DNA of 64,000 bases, taken from positions 1-64,000 of the forward strand of contig JBOGLA010000013.1 in assembly GCA_050746185.1 (NCBI GenBank). The letters run 5' to 3'. The DNA comes from PALSA-188 sp050746185 (GTDB lineage: Bacteria; Acidobacteriota; Terriglobia; Terriglobales; Acidobacteriaceae). Position numbers and translations under genes: made by a program. How positions within the stretch are numbered: position 1 is the stretch's first letter; each line of letters starts with the position of its first letter. The notes under the pieces were generated by a model. That model was given only the letters and a program-made list of their open reading frames with translations, ran no database searches and was not told the origin of the DNA. Below, in pieces: positions 43,428-51,949 of this stretch.

Positions 43428-45101
43428 CTATTTTCCGATGTAACTAATTCTCCAGATGGAGCCTGAGCCGTCGTCGGTCACTAGCAACGAGCCGTCGGCG
43501 GCGACTGTGATTCCAACCGGGCGTCCCCACACGTGATCATTATCAACAACGAAGCCAGTCAGGAAATCCTCGTATTCGCCGGTCGCGTGACCGGTCTGAT
43601 GCAGCGGAATCCGAATTACCTCGTATCCGACGCGCACTGACTTATTCCACGAGCCGTGTTGGGAGGAAAAAATGTCGCCTTGATACTCAGAAGGGAACTG
43701 CTTGCCTTCATAAAAAGTAAGTTGCATCGAGGCATTGTGCGCTTGCAGCACAACGTCCGGGGTGATGACCTTATCCTTCAATTCGGGATGCTTGCCTTTG
43801 TGCCGCGGGTCCTGATGCCCACCCATGTACCACCAGGGCCAGCCGTAAAAGCCGCCGTCTTCCACGTGCGTGATGTAATCGGGGACCAGATTGTCGCCGA
43901 GCGCATCCCGCTCATTGACCGAACACCATAGTTCCCCCGTCTTGGGATTGATCGCGAGTCCGCCTCCGGCGTTGCGAATTCCGTACGCATAGATGCGCAT
44001 GCCGGAGCCATCCGGATTGAACTCCAGAATATCCGCGCGATTCTTCTCGCGCGGGTGCGTGTCGGGATCGTCCACATTCGAGGCGGATCCCACCGCAACG
44101 AACATCTTTTTGCCATCCGGAGTGAACTGAATCGAGCGCGTCCAGTGCCCCCCGCCATAGGGCAGGTCGGCTATGTGCTGTTCGGCGCCTCGCGCTTTCA
44201 AGTCGCCATTCTGATACGGGAACCGAATCACTTCATTCGTATTTCCAACATATATCCACTCGGGATTCGGGCCGGGAGGATAGAAAGCGATGCCGTAGGG
44301 CCGCTTTAGTCCCGAGGCAAACTCTTGGGTCTCTTGCGGTTTGCCGTCGGCGGTAATCCCGCGAAAAACGAGAATCTTTCCAGGATCACTTTCGGCAACG
44401 AAATAGTCGCCATTCGGCGCGGTTGTGATCAGCCTTGGATTATCAAGATCGGTTGCATACTGCTCGACTTTGAATCCGGGGAGAGCTTTTGGCCACGCGT
44501 CGCTCGGGCGGGGAACGACACTTGGTCCGTTGTTCGAGGACTGAGTAGCGTATGGAGCGGGCAGATCCTGAACGGTAATCTTGCGGACGTTGCCGGGCTG
44601 CTCGAACCGGTAATCGGTAAATGGAGCCTGTGGCGAGGCTAACTTGGTTTCGGCCGGGCTCATCGCTCCGGTTGCAGCGGCGCTTGCCGGGGCAGCCGCA
44701 ACTTTCGGAGTGTTTGGCAGCGCCTTCACGAAATTGACGACTTGCCAACGCTGCTGCTTGGAAAGGCTCTTCCAGGACGGCATGCCATTGTTGATGTCGC
44801 CTTTGGTGATGAACCAGAAAATCTCGCCATCTGTTGCCGATTGAGCGGGACCTTCCGTCAGTGGAGGAACGTTTCCCGTCCCTTGGCCATTTACGCCGTG
44901 GCACTTCGCGCAGGTATTGGCATAAATTTTAGCCCCCGCCTCAACAGCCTGGGGCTGGCCGCTGAGCGGATTTTTCAACTTTTTGGCCGACGCCGGCGCG
45001 TGATGAAAGGAGGAGTCTTCCGCTGGGGAAGATTGAAAGGCGAATAACACTAAGAAAGTACTGACTAGCGTTGCGACCAACTTTTGCGAGCTTGTCTTCA
45101 A
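43428..45101 (-). CDS. Cytochrome c - PQQ-type sugar dehydrogenase fusion
   Basis: 557 residues with a signal peptide (LVATLVSTFLVLFAFQSSPA). A class I cytochrome c domain follows (CAKCH near residue 63, with Met ligand in INNGMPSWKSLSKQQ). After a Pro/Ala linker comes a six-bladed glucose/sorbosone dehydrogenase propeller with ISSQHGSWNKS type motif (FSSQHGSWNKSVRVGYEV) and LVTDDGSGSIWRISY at the end. It should oxidise a sugar or sugar aldehyde in the periplasm and pass electrons straight to its own haem. The substrate is unknown. It is separate from the pobA gene by 56 bases, same strand. Confidence 0.88.
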   Translation of the reverse strand: MKTSSQKLVATLVSTFLVLFAFQSSPAEDSSFHHAPASAKKLKNPLSGQPQAVEAGAKIYANTCAKCHGVNGQGTGNVPPLTEGPAQSATDGEIFWFITKGDINNGMPSWKSLSKQQRWQVVNFVKALPNTPKVAAAPASAAATGAMSPAETKLASPQAPFTDYRFEQPGNVRKITVQDLPAPYATQSSNNGPSVVPRPSDAWPKALPGFKVEQYATDLDNPRLITTAPNGDYFVAESDPGKILVFRGITADGKPQETQEFASGLKRPYGIAFYPPGPNPEWIYVGNTNEVIRFPYQNGDLKARGAEQHIADLPYGGGHWTRSIQFTPDGKKMFVAVGSASNVDDPDTHPREKNRADILEFNPDGSGMRIYAYGIRNAGGGLAINPKTGELWCSVNERDALGDNLVPDYITHVEDGGFYGWPWWYMGGHQDPRHKGKHPELKDKVITPDVVLQAHNASMQLTFYEGKQFPSEYQGDIFSSQHGSWNKSVRVGYEVIRIPLHQTGHATGEYEDFLTGFVVDNDHVWGRPVGITVAADGSLLVTDDGSGSIWRISYIGK

Positions 45102-45157
45102 GGCGCATCCTCCGTGATACGAGAAAAAAGATGAGAAAACACTGGTAACGCAAAATC

Positions 45158-46333
45158 CTAATCCATCGGCAGACCGACATAATTCTCAGCCAGGGATTGG
45201 GCCGCCGCGCGCGAACTAGTCACGTAATCCAATTCAGCCAGTTGCCGCCTCTGGTCGAATGGGTTATCCCCGGACAAACGATGTAACATTGATGTCATCC
45301 ACCAGGAAAAGCGTTGTACCTTCCACACACGGCGCAGGCATGTCTCCGAATACCTGTCGAGCAAATCGCGGCGTCCGGTGCGGTAAAAGTCTACAACGGC
45401 TGCGGCCAGTACGCGAACATCGGCGACGGCCAAGTTCAGTCCTTTCGCGCCGGTGGGCGGAACGATGTGGGCGGCATCCCCTGCTAGAAACATCCTCCCG
45501 TACTGCATCGGCTCGGCAACAAAACTTCTCATTCCAGTGATTCCTTTTTGTGCAATTTCACCGCGATTGAGAATCCAGCCGTCGGCGGTCTCGAACCTGG
45601 TCTGAAGTTCGGTCCAAATTCTGTCGTCGGGCCAGTTCGCAATGTCCTCTTCCGGATCGCATTGTAAATATAGACGTGTAATCTGCGGAGAGCGCATGCT
45701 ATGCAAGGCGAATCCGCGCTCATGATGGCAATAGATGAGTTCTTCGAAAGAAGGCGGCGCCTGCGCCAGAATTCCCAGCCAAGCGAAGGGGTAAACGCGT
45801 TCATACGATGTTAGCGCCGTCGCAATTGCGGGACGGCAAATTCCGTGGAAGCCGTCACAGCCGGCAATGAAATCGCATTCAAGCGTCTCCGGCCGCCCGT
45901 TATCGCGAAATTGAATTTTGGGGTTTGAAGTCTCCAAGTCATGCACGCTCACGTCTTCGGCCTCGAAGATAATCTGGCCCCCAGCCTGCAAACGCGCATT
46001 GGTCAAGTCCTTAATGAGTTCATTCTGTCCGTAAATGGTGACTGCTTTTCCAGTGAGATCGGCAAAATCAATGCGATGTTCGCGCCCTCCAAAGCGCAAT
46101 TCAATGCCGTGATGGATCAGGCCTAGGAGCCTCATCCGCTCGCCCACTCCCATTTCGTTCATTAGGTCAGCCGTGTTTTGCTCAAGAACCCCGGCGCGCA
46201 CCCTCTCCTCGACGTGTTGACGGCTGCAATTCTCCAGAACCACCGATTCAATACCATGAAGGTAAAGAAGTTGAGAAAGCACGAGTCCGGCAGGCCCCGC
46301 TCCCACGATGCCGACTTGCGTTCGCATAGTCAT
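45158..46333 (-). CDS. pobA: 4-hydroxybenzoate 3-monooxygenase
   Basis: 391 residues, FAD-dependent. It adds a hydroxyl to 4-hydroxybenzoate to give protocatechuate, using NADPH. FAD site: VGIVGAGPAGLVLSQLL; NADPH/DG motif: AGCDGFHGICR; flavin ring site: FLAGDAAHIVPPTGAKGLNL. The phrase EERVRAGVLEQNTADLM is specific to PobA. It is divergent from a 4HBT-type thioesterase, 92 bases apart, which suggests use of 4-hydroxybenzoyl-CoA as source of substrate (inference). No protocatechuate dioxygenase genes are in the window. Confidence 0.93.
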   Translation of the reverse strand: MTMRTQVGIVGAGPAGLVLSQLLYLHGIESVVLENCSRQHVEERVRAGVLEQNTADLMNEMGVGERMRLLGLIHHGIELRFGGREHRIDFADLTGKAVTIYGQNELIKDLTNARLQAGGQIIFEAEDVSVHDLETSNPKIQFRDNGRPETLECDFIAGCDGFHGICRPAIATALTSYERVYPFAWLGILAQAPPSFEELIYCHHERGFALHSMRSPQITRLYLQCDPEEDIANWPDDRIWTELQTRFETADGWILNRGEIAQKGITGMRSFVAEPMQYGRMFLAGDAAHIVPPTGAKGLNLAVADVRVLAAAVVDFYRTGRRDLLDRYSETCLRRVWKVQRFSWWMTSMLHRLSGDNPFDQRRQLAELDYVTSSRAAAQSLAENYVGLPMD

Positions 46334-46425
46334 TTCAACTTACAAACATTAACATCCGGCTGAAGTAAAATATTCCGGCAACCTGTAATAAATGATTAGT
46401 TCTGTATCCGGGAAGAGTTGCGAGA

Positions 46426-46842
46426 ATGTTTGTCAGCCACGAACGCTTTCGGGTCGAGTGGGGAGATTGTGATCCCGCCAAGATCGTGTTTTATCCGCAA
46501 TACCTGAAATGGTTCGACAATTGCACTTCAAGTCTATTCGAGAATGCTGGATTGCCGTTGCACGCATTGTTCAAGGAGTACGGAATCATCGGTATCCCGA
46601 TTGTGGATTTGAAGGTAAAGTTTATTTTGCCATCCGGATTCGGAGATGAATTGCACTCCGAGTCAAGCATATTGGAATGGCGCAAGAGCAGTTTCCTGAT
46701 TCGGCATTGGTTTTTGAAAGGCGAAGTGCTTGCCGTGGAGGGTGTGGAAACCAGGGTATGGACGGGAGCCGATCCCGCAAATCCGGAAAGAATGAAGTCG
46801 CGTCCCGTTCCGAGGGAGGTTGTGGAAAGGCTTTCTAAGTAG
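46426..46842 (+). CDS. Acyl-CoA thioesterase, 4-hydroxybenzoyl-CoA type
   Basis: 138 residues, a single hot-dog fold. The active-site region FRVEWGDCDPAKIVFYPQYLKW has the catalytic Asp in the DPA motif, as in Pseudomonas 4-hydroxybenzoyl-CoA thioesterase. It splits aromatic acyl-CoA to free acid and CoA. Next to pobA, with which it shares a divergent promoter region of 92 bases, it could supply 4-hydroxybenzoate. Substrate is inferred from context. Confidence 0.85.
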   Translation: MFVSHERFRVEWGDCDPAKIVFYPQYLKWFDNCTSSLFENAGLPLHALFKEYGIIGIPIVDLKVKFILPSGFGDELHSESSILEWRKSSFLIRHWFLKGEVLAVEGVETRVWTGADPANPERMKSRPVPREVVERLSK

Positions 46843-46956
46843 AAACTTGGAACTGGCAGAACAAGTTAATGCATCACGAACGCCCAAATTTAACTGGTTC
46901 CTTCGTCTAACTTTGTGTCCTTCGTGGTTAAGCCATGACACTATCTCTTGATCTGA

Positions 46957-48027
46957 ATGCCAACTAAATCAATTCTCGTGACGGGCGGTGCTGGATTTAT
47001 CGGCTCGAATTTTATTTTGCAGTGGCTCGCCGCTGAAGAAGATTCCGTCGTCAATCTGGATAAACTCACCTACGCCGGAAACCCCGGCAATCTCCGAACA
47101 GTTAAGGATGACCCCCGGTACCGGTTTGTACAGGGTGACATTTGCGACCGGAAGTTAATCTTCGACCTGTTGCAGCAATACCAGCCCCGGGCTATTGCGC
47201 ATTTTGCTGCCGAGAGTCATGTGGATCGCTCCATCCATGGGCCCGACGATTTTGTTCGCACGAACGTGAATGGAACATTCAGTCTGCTTGAAGAAGCGCG
47301 GGCATACTGGGGGCAATTGCCGGACGAAACGAAATCAGTTTTTCGATTTCTGCATGTTTCGACCGATGAGGTGTACGGATCACTGAGCCTCCTCGATCCG
47401 GGATTCAATGAAAGCACCGCGTACGCTCCAAATAGTCCGTATTCCGCGTCCAAGGCGGCTTCTGATCATTTAGTGCGGGCCTATCATCACACCTACGGCT
47501 TGCCGGTGCTGACTACAAACTGTTCCAATAATTACGGACCTTATCAGTTCCCCGAAAAATTAATTCCGCTTACGATCCTGCACACCTTACAAGGGAAGCC
47601 CATCCCGGTGTATGGAGATGGCAAGAATGTTCGCGACTGGCTTTACGTCGAGGATCATTGCGAAGCCATTAGAACGGTCATCGCAAAAGGGAAAGTGGGT
47701 GAGACCTACAACATCGGCGGCAACAATGAGAAGCAGAACCTGGAGATCGTGCGCACAATTTGCAGGATTCTCGACGATCTGCGGCCCAACGATCCAACCG
47801 TCCCACACGAAAGACTTCTGACGTATGTTCAGGACCGGCCGGGCCATGACCGGCGCTATGCGATTGATGCGCGCAAGATCGAGTCGGAACTCGGATGGCG
47901 TCCGAAAGAGACGTTCGAAAGCGGCATCGGCAAAACGATCGAGTGGTATCTAGCCAATGAAGAATGGATTCGTGACGTCACCAGCGGCAGTTATCGTCAG
48001 TGGATGGCAAAGCAATACTCGGTCTGA
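46957..48027 (+). CDS. rfbB: dTDP-glucose 4,6-dehydratase
   Basis: 356 residues; second step of dTDP-rhamnose synthesis. NAD site: ILVTGGAGFIGSNFILQW. Catalytic motif: STDEVYGSL with Asp-Glu, and YSASKAASDHLVRAYHHTYG with Tyr and Lys. The C-terminus has YVQDRPGHDRRYAIDARKI. rfbA follows with a one-base gap, then rfbC, so this is an operon. Confidence 0.97.
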   Translation: MPTKSILVTGGAGFIGSNFILQWLAAEEDSVVNLDKLTYAGNPGNLRTVKDDPRYRFVQGDICDRKLIFDLLQQYQPRAIAHFAAESHVDRSIHGPDDFVRTNVNGTFSLLEEARAYWGQLPDETKSVFRFLHVSTDEVYGSLSLLDPGFNESTAYAPNSPYSASKAASDHLVRAYHHTYGLPVLTTNCSNNYGPYQFPEKLIPLTILHTLQGKPIPVYGDGKNVRDWLYVEDHCEAIRTVIAKGKVGETYNIGGNNEKQNLEIVRTICRILDDLRPNDPTVPHERLLTYVQDRPGHDRRYAIDARKIESELGWRPKETFESGIGKTIEWYLANEEWIRDVTSGSYRQWMAKQYSV

Positions 48028-48028
48028 A

Positions 48029-48967
48029 ATGCTATCGTCTAACTGCACGAATCACAATATGCTTAGTTCGAATTCCACGCAAAATTCCAGTTGCAAGGGC
48101 ATAATTCTGGCCGGAGGTTCCGGCACCCGCCTTTATCCCGTGACGCATGCCGTTTGCAAGAGCCTGCTGCCGATTTTCGATAAGCCGATGATTTACTACC
48201 CGCTGTCCACACTCATGCTGGCGGGCATCCGCGATATTTTAATAATCTCGACCCCGGACGATATCCCACGCTTTAGGCAGCTTCTTGGAGACGGCTCCCG
48301 CTTCGGAGTGAATTTTGAATATGTGGCTCAACCCCGGCCTGAAGGCATTGCGCAAGCGTTTCTAGTCGGGGAATCATTCATTGGGTCCGCCGGTTGCGCC
48401 CTCATACTCGGCGATAACATCTTTTACGGCCATGATCTGGCAACCAGCCTCACGAATGTGGGAAATGGCATGACGGGGGCGCGGATATTTGCCTATCCCG
48501 TCCATGATCCCGAGCGTTATGGCGTGGTTGAGTTCGATGAGTCCGGAAAGGCGTTAAGCCTGGAAGAAAAGCCGGCGGCGCCAAAATCCCGCTATGCCGT
48601 GACGGGACTCTATTTCTATGACAATCAGGTGGTTGACATCGCCAAAGCGCTGAAACCATCCGCACGCGGCGAACTGGAAATCACCGATGTAAACAAGGAA
48701 TATCTGCGCCGGGGCCAGCTCGAAGTCGCAGTCATGGGCCGAGGAATGGCCTGGCTGGATACGGGAACTCATGAAGCCATGCTCGAAGCCTCTCATTTTA
48801 TCGAGACCATCGAAACCCGTCAGGGATTGATGGTCTCATGCCCCGAAGAAATTGCTTACCGCTATGGATACATCACAGCGGCGCAACTCGAAGCCACCGC
48901 GGCGCCTATGAAGAACAATCGGTACGGCGCATATCTCCTACAGCTTCTCAACGAAAAGGTATTTTGA
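48029..48967 (+). CDS. rfbA: Glucose-1-phosphate thymidylyltransferase
   Basis: About 312 residues; joins dTTP to glucose-1-phosphate, first step of dTDP-rhamnose synthesis. The nucleotide site is ILAGGSGTRLYPVTHAVCK, followed by PIFDKPMIYYPLSTLMLAG and the metal site in ALILGDNIFYG. The ATG at 48029 lies right after the rfbB stop; a second ATG at 48059 is also possible because the first residues are polar and not conserved. Confidence 0.96.
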   Translation: MLSSNCTNHNMLSSNSTQNSSCKGIILAGGSGTRLYPVTHAVCKSLLPIFDKPMIYYPLSTLMLAGIRDILIISTPDDIPRFRQLLGDGSRFGVNFEYVAQPRPEGIAQAFLVGESFIGSAGCALILGDNIFYGHDLATSLTNVGNGMTGARIFAYPVHDPERYGVVEFDESGKALSLEEKPAAPKSRYAVTGLYFYDNQVVDIAKALKPSARGELEITDVNKEYLRRGQLEVAVMGRGMAWLDTGTHEAMLEASHFIETIETRQGLMVSCPEEIAYRYGYITAAQLEATAAPMKNNRYGAYLLQLLNEKVF

Positions 48968-49021
48968 CTCCTTGAACGGCACTCATCGCGATATTTTTAT
49001 CGTAACTTGCGGAGCAGCACG

Positions 49022-49564
49022 GTGAAGGTTCTGGAAACCTCTCTGCCCGGTGTTTTGCGAGTCGAACCCAGAGTCTTCAGGGATTCCCGTGGTTTTTTCC
49101 TTGAGACCTACAACGAAAACAAGATGGCGGAACTGGGCATCCGCGAACGCTTTGTTCAGGACAATCACTCTTGTTCGTCCAGGAATGTCCTGCGAGGCTT
49201 GCACTACCAGATACAGCATCCTCAAGGAAAACTCGTGCGTGTCGTTGCCGGCGAGATCTTCGATGTGGCGGTTGATTTGAGAATCGGCTCGCCCACCTTT
49301 GGACGCTGGTACGGCGCGGTTTTATCCGGCGAGAATTACGAAATGTTATGGATACCGGCGGGTTTGGCTCATGGCTTTCAAGTGCTGTCCGCGACGGCTC
49401 ACGTGCTTTACAAGACGACTGATTTTTACTATCCCGAATTCGAGCGGACGCTGGCCTGGAATGACCCGGAGCTGAACATCGCTTGGAGATTGGAAGAGCC
49501 ACCCATCGTTTCTGAGAAGGACTCGGTTGGCTTGTCCTTGAAGCAGGCCGAGAAGTTTAAATGA
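49022..49564 (+). CDS. rfbC: dTDP-4-dehydrorhamnose 3,5-epimerase
   Basis: 180 residues from the GTG at 49022, which has GGAG at 49011-49014; a TTG five codons earlier also fits. It epimerises dTDP-4-keto-6-deoxyglucose at C3 and C5. Signatures: RVFRDSRGFFLETYNENKM, NVLRGLHYQIQHPQGKLVRV with the catalytic His, and IPAGLAHGFQVLS. Third gene of the rfbBAC operon, 54 bases after rfbA. rfbD is not in the window. Confidence 0.95.
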   Translation: MKVLETSLPGVLRVEPRVFRDSRGFFLETYNENKMAELGIRERFVQDNHSCSSRNVLRGLHYQIQHPQGKLVRVVAGEIFDVAVDLRIGSPTFGRWYGAVLSGENYEMLWIPAGLAHGFQVLSATAHVLYKTTDFYYPEFERTLAWNDPELNIAWRLEEPPIVSEKDSVGLSLKQAEKFK

Positions 49565-49613
49565 CTCGGTGCCTCCGCGCGGCAGTTCGTTCCCGGCGCG
49601 TCTCGCTATTCCT

Positions 49614-50417
49614 TTATGAGTTTCTTCGCGCTTCGTTAACGAAGCTCAAACAATCCTCGGCTCGGTCAAAGTTGAAACATCGAATCCGGCATTCTGGGAA
49701 TCTCGTAACAATTGTGCCGGCAAACGGCTCCCCCAGTTTCAAATCTTTGAAATACCATCGGGGAGTAAGCTTCTCTTTATCGGTATCGGCATCAATATCA
49801 ATCTCAATCGCGCCTTCGGTGTGCACTGGGTTGGCGCCAACGTAGAATTTATTCAAAGGTATCGCTAGACCGTCGCCGACAGCTTTTATGTAGGCTTCCT
49901 TTCGCGTCCAGCAGGCAAAAAAGCCAGAGATTTGTCGGGATGGATCGAGGCTCGCCAGTTCCTCGGCTTCTCGCGGCGAAAAGAATCGCTGACTGATCTT
50001 TTGCCAATCCCGGGATAACTGCACCAATTCGATATCCACGCCAACGCGATCGGCGGCGACTGCATAGACTGCCCGGCCGCCGGAATGACCGAGATTAAAA
50101 TGTAATCCCGGCGGGCCCTCCAAATCAGGTTTGCCCTTCGCGCCGTATCGAAAGATGAGGCTTTCCGGCTGCACGCGAAGATAGCAGGAAAGTATTTGGC
50201 GCAAAATCCCCCTGCCCGCAACAAACAATTCCTGATGCTCCACGGCGTGGAACCGAAGCGCGCGTTGTTGTTCGTCGGAAGAAAGGATTCGTCTCAGGTC
50301 GTCAAGAACCCGTCCACCGGTTTCTAACGGAACGTTCCAGATGTCGGCAAAGCCAGGGCGGACGTTCAGTTCCTTACTTTCGAATGAGGCAGCATTCGCA
50401 ATGTTGGGATCATTCAA
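49614..50417 (-). CDS. 4'-phosphopantetheinyl transferase, Sfp/HetI type
   Basis: 267 residues. Transfers the phosphopantetheine arm from CoA to carrier proteins of fatty acid, polyketide or peptide synthesis. The two signature motifs are present: VGVDIELVQ (metal-binding Asp and Glu) and FFACWTRKEAYIKAVGDGL (Trp, Lys-Glu and Lys). Length and order fit the Sfp group rather than AcpS. No NRPS or PKS genes are in the window, so the target is unknown. Convergent with rfbC, 49 bases apart. Confidence 0.93.
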   Translation of the reverse strand: MNDPNIANAASFESKELNVRPGFADIWNVPLETGGRVLDDLRRILSSDEQQRALRFHAVEHQELFVAGRGILRQILSCYLRVQPESLIFRYGAKGKPDLEGPPGLHFNLGHSGGRAVYAVAADRVGVDIELVQLSRDWQKISQRFFSPREAEELASLDPSRQISGFFACWTRKEAYIKAVGDGLAIPLNKFYVGANPVHTEGAIEIDIDADTDKEKLTPRWYFKDLKLGEPFAGTIVTRFPECRIRCFNFDRAEDCLSFVNEARRNS

Positions 50418-50547
50418 GTGCGATTTGCCAGATGTCGAGGCCCCTCATGCCCACGGGGCAATCTAGTGCAAAGCCTTCCCATCGCAGTTTACCGCGACTG
50501 GTGGATTCCACGGTATTCAGGTGTCGTGGGATATGTCAGGGGATATG

Positions 50548-51849
50548 TCAGGGGACGACGACCTGGACTTGATTCGAGAAGGCGCTCTGCTTCCCGTTGG
50601 CCGCGACCGCCGTCGTAACGTAATAGTAAGTGTGGCTCGCTTGCACCGAGGAATCCGAGTACGAAGTGTTGGAGTCGGGCGAGGAATTAAGCTGGGAATA
50701 CGGGCCGGCAGAGGCATTCGCCCGGTACACGTTATATCCAGCAATGCCGGCGCCGCTCGGGTTCCATGAAAGAGTTACCCGGTGTTGCTGAGGCCCAGGC
50801 ACAGCCCCGCCTGTCAGCGCTTCCTGGGTTTGTGATCCCGTCGCGCTCTGGAAAGTAAGAGTCGCGGACGCGGTTCCGGTTGAAGCCGGAGAGAAAGTTA
50901 CCTGATACGACTTACTCTGGCCCGCCGGAATGGTTAGGGGAAATGACAGTCCACTCAACGCGAATTCTGCTGAGGTAATGCCCGCGGAATAGATCGTAAC
51001 CGTGGAACCCAGAGCCTGGAGCTGTCCAGAAAGCGTTGTGCGTGTGCCGGACGTTACGTTTCCAAAGTTGAGCACTGCCGGCGCCGCGCTTAATTGTCCA
51101 GGTTTTGAGCCTTGTCCTCTAAGGTTAATCGCAAGACTGGAGCCGAGTGCGCCCACGATGATGCTTGACGAGGCTGTTCCCACCCAGCGCGGGGCAAAGG
51201 TCGCTCCGAAAGTCGCGCTCTCTCCCGGGGCCAGCATCATCGGCAAATTCAGTTGAGTTCTGCCGAATTCGCCGCCGGAAACCCATACCCCCGACACCGT
51301 CTGGCTGGTCGAGCCGGTATTGGTCAGGGTAACGGGCAAACTCTCGCCGGACCCCACAAGCACGCTGCCAAAATTCAAATTCGCAGTATTCGAGACGAGT
51401 CCCACCCGCGCTCGATCCCCCACGGCGGACAGCCCCAGGCGGCTACCGTGGCTGGTTGTAAACGTGAAATTACCGCGCAAGCTCCCCTTGCGAGACGCCG
51501 CCAGCTCCACCACAACAGCCACACTTTGCTTTGAGCTGATTTTCAAAGGCAATTTCACCCCGTGGATACTGAAAATTGAATTGCTTCGACGGATGTTGGA
51601 GATTACTAGGGCAGAACGGCCGAAGTTTGTGAGCATGACCTGCTGGGTATAAATTTGCCCGGGCACGACATTCTTGAAATGAAGGACTTGTGGCCTAACC
51701 GTGACCCTGTCGGAGCCGTATGCAATGCCCGACGAGTCGCCGTCTGTGACGCGGGCCGCGAAAGCCTTATCCGGATTCAACCAGAAGGTGGAAAGTGCAA
51801 GCACGCAGATCAAGCCTCTGCGGAGAAATTCGGGGAAGGGCGCGTCCAT
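50548..51849 (-). CDS. Choice-of-anchor-D / FN3 exported protein (copy 2)
   Basis: 433 residues with a signal segment (RGLICVLALSTFWLNPDKAFA). It holds about three choice-of-anchor-D (ASPM/SPD2/Hydin-like) beta domains, each marked by phrases such as LNFGSVLVGSGESLPVTLTN and LNFGNVTSGTRTT, and a final fibronectin-III domain (VTLSWNPSGAGIAGYNVYR). These are repeats for surface or extracellular binding, not enzymes. It is a tandem paralogue of the gene at 51950, with which it shares domain order. No sorting signal is visible. Confidence 0.85.
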   Translation of the reverse strand: MDAPFPEFLRRGLICVLALSTFWLNPDKAFAARVTDGDSSGIAYGSDRVTVRPQVLHFKNVVPGQIYTQQVMLTNFGRSALVISNIRRSNSIFSIHGVKLPLKISSKQSVAVVVELAASRKGSLRGNFTFTTSHGSRLGLSAVGDRARVGLVSNTANLNFGSVLVGSGESLPVTLTNTGSTSQTVSGVWVSGGEFGRTQLNLPMMLAPGESATFGATFAPRWVGTASSSIIVGALGSSLAINLRGQGSKPGQLSAAPAVLNFGNVTSGTRTTLSGQLQALGSTVTIYSAGITSAEFALSGLSFPLTIPAGQSKSYQVTFSPASTGTASATLTFQSATGSQTQEALTGGAVPGPQQHRVTLSWNPSGAGIAGYNVYRANASAGPYSQLNSSPDSNTSYSDSSVQASHTYYYVTTAVAANGKQSAFSNQVQVVVP

Positions 51850-51949
51850 GGCGGGTAGTGTCTAAGATCGCGGACGGGAGGGAAAGGTCTCATTAGTACA
51901 TCCGGGAACCTTTGGTCTGTTGAAAACCGGAATCCGGTTTGACTCCCGG

